Part shown: positions 5,347 to 5,909 of the stretch, piece by piece
Layout: each line of letters starts with the position of its first letter
Numbering within the stretch: the first letter of the stretch is position 1
Assembly (NCBI GenBank): GCA_001940645.1
Contig: MDVS01000129.1
Span: 1-5,909 of the forward strand
Direction of reading: 5' to 3'
Origin: Candidatus Heimdallarchaeota archaeon LC_3
Lineage (GTDB): Archaea; Asgardarchaeota; Heimdallarchaeia; Hodarchaeales; LC-3
Length of the DNA stretch: 5,909 nucleotides
Notes under the pieces: model-generated
Database searches by the model: none
Seen by the model: only the letters and a program-made list of their open reading frames with translations
Told to the model about the DNA's origin: nothing
Program-made: the position numbers and the translations under genes

Positions 5347-5909
5347 TTATTTGAAAAAATCGGTAACTATACCCACTGCTATGGTTTGACCAGCATGTCG
5401 CATTACTAATCTTCCTAGAATTGGCTGATCACTGTATTTTTCTACGATTATTGGATTTTGAGTTTTAATTTCTAAAGAAACTAAATCTCCAGGAAATGCT
5501 AGCATAATGGATTTATCTTTTCTTGGTTTTTTAGTTTTTTCTACTTTTAAAATTCGTTGAATTCGTGCAGAAGTATGTGATAGACCAACGTGGATTAATG
5601 GATTACTTCCTGGTATTAGAGGTCTACCTTCAGTTTCTAATACTAAAACCCGGCAAATTATGGTGGTAGATGGTCTTAATTCTGTATTATTTGAGCAAAT
5701 TACTGTTCCTGGAATTAATCTGTCCCGTTCTATCCCTTTGATTTGTATTCGACCAAAATCTCCTGCATTCAATATGGGAATGGATTCAGAATGAATATCT
5801 AATAAATCTTTAATAATACCTTTATCAGCTGATGGTAATAATTTTATATTTTGTTCAATTTTTAAAGTACCTGCAATTAAACGCCCATATAACATATTAC
5901 CAACTCCAG
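5347..5909 (-). CDS. EF-1A-family translational GTPase, C-terminal domains II and III; probably a divergent paralogue
   Basis: Only the last 186 codons are in the window; the GTP-binding domain lies beyond the right edge. The visible part opens GVGNMLYGRLIAGTLK, matching the GVGTVxxGRVxxGxL start of domain II in EF-1A, eRF3 and Hbs1. The ATG at 5895 is therefore internal, not a start. Domain II continues through NAGDFGRIQIKGIERDRLIPG. Domain III runs from about residue 90 (counting from the internal Met) and closes with PIIVEKYSDQPILGRLVM and RHAGQTIAVGIVTDFF, the family's C-terminal barrel. Canonical aEF1A normally has HHEPLxxAxPGDNxGFNVRG in domain II; here it reads HSESIPILNAGDFGRIQIKG, and the domain III region before GD is shortened. 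This suggests a paralogue acting with a release or rescue factor or another partner rather than tRNA, but the G domain is needed to tell. The superfamily is clear; the subfamily is not. Confidence 0.78.
   Translation of the reverse strand, partial: GVGNMLYGRLIAGTLKIEQNIKLLPSADKGIIKDLLDIHSESIPILNAGDFGRIQIKGIERDRLIPGTVICSNNTELRPSTTIICRVLVLETEGRPLIPGSNPLIHVGLSHTSARIQRILKVEKTKKPRKDKSIMLAFPGDLVSLEIKTQNPIIVEKYSDQPILGRLVMRHAGQTIAVGIVTDFFK

Noticed and set aside
5893..5895. ATG at 5895 as the start of a 182-residue protein
   Set aside because: The frame continues upstream to the window edge, and the preceding codons encode GVGN, which completes the domain II signature. The protein is a fragment, not a complete short gene.
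1..5909. tRNA, rRNA, CRISPR array, insertion sequence or attachment site
   Set aside because: No GGTTCRA-type T arm with cloverleaf, no regularly spaced repeats, no transposase frame and no terminal inverted repeats with target duplications were found on either strand.

Overview
The window is strongly AT-rich (long A and T runs in every intergenic gap) and archaeal in content. It carries a ribosomal protein of the archaeal/eukaryotic L44e family, a Sec11-type signal peptidase with a catalytic Ser-His arrangement, an Elf1-type transcription elongation zinc ribbon, and the C-terminal part of an EF-1A-family GTPase. Several of these look more eukaryote-like than is usual for Archaea: the Elf1 has a long acidic tail, the signal peptidase carries an extra domain resembling eukaryotic Spc3/SPC22-23, and a surface protein has an OST48/DUF4350-like fold. 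Together these suggest an Asgard-group archaeon. That is an inference from gene content; no rRNA is present to confirm it. Shine-Dalgarno-like AGGA/AGGTG motifs are common, and TTG or GTG starts are used often.

Layout. Bases 1-201 (minus) are the N-terminal 67 codons of an alpha-glucan phosphorylase that runs off the left edge. It diverges from a plus-strand pair: ribosomal protein L44e (444-779), then the signal peptidase (870-2051). A GNAT acetyltransferase (2065-2550, minus) converges on the peptidase with a 13-base gap. A 259-base divergent promoter region separates it from a small winged-helix regulator (2810-3091, plus). That regulator converges on a minus-strand pair, probably one transcript: a membrane-anchored DUF4350/OST48-like surface protein (3700-4899), then Elf1 33 bases downstream (3166-3666). 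A 447-base gap with no convincing gene (4900-5346) follows. Last come domains II-III of an EF-1A-family protein (5347 to the right edge, minus), which looks like a divergent paralogue rather than canonical aEF1A.

The genes fall into information processing (L44e, Elf1, EF-1A-like) and the secretory or surface route (signal peptidase, sequon-rich surface protein). The main discovery is the signal peptidase. After its normal Sec11-like half there is a basic cytoplasmic linker, a further membrane segment and an extracellular beta-rich domain. The order and key residues of this domain match the luminal domain of eukaryotic Spc3/SPCS3 as I recall that family. If correct, two subunits of the eukaryotic signal peptidase complex occur here as one polypeptide. 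No mobile elements, CRISPR arrays, tRNA or rRNA genes were seen.
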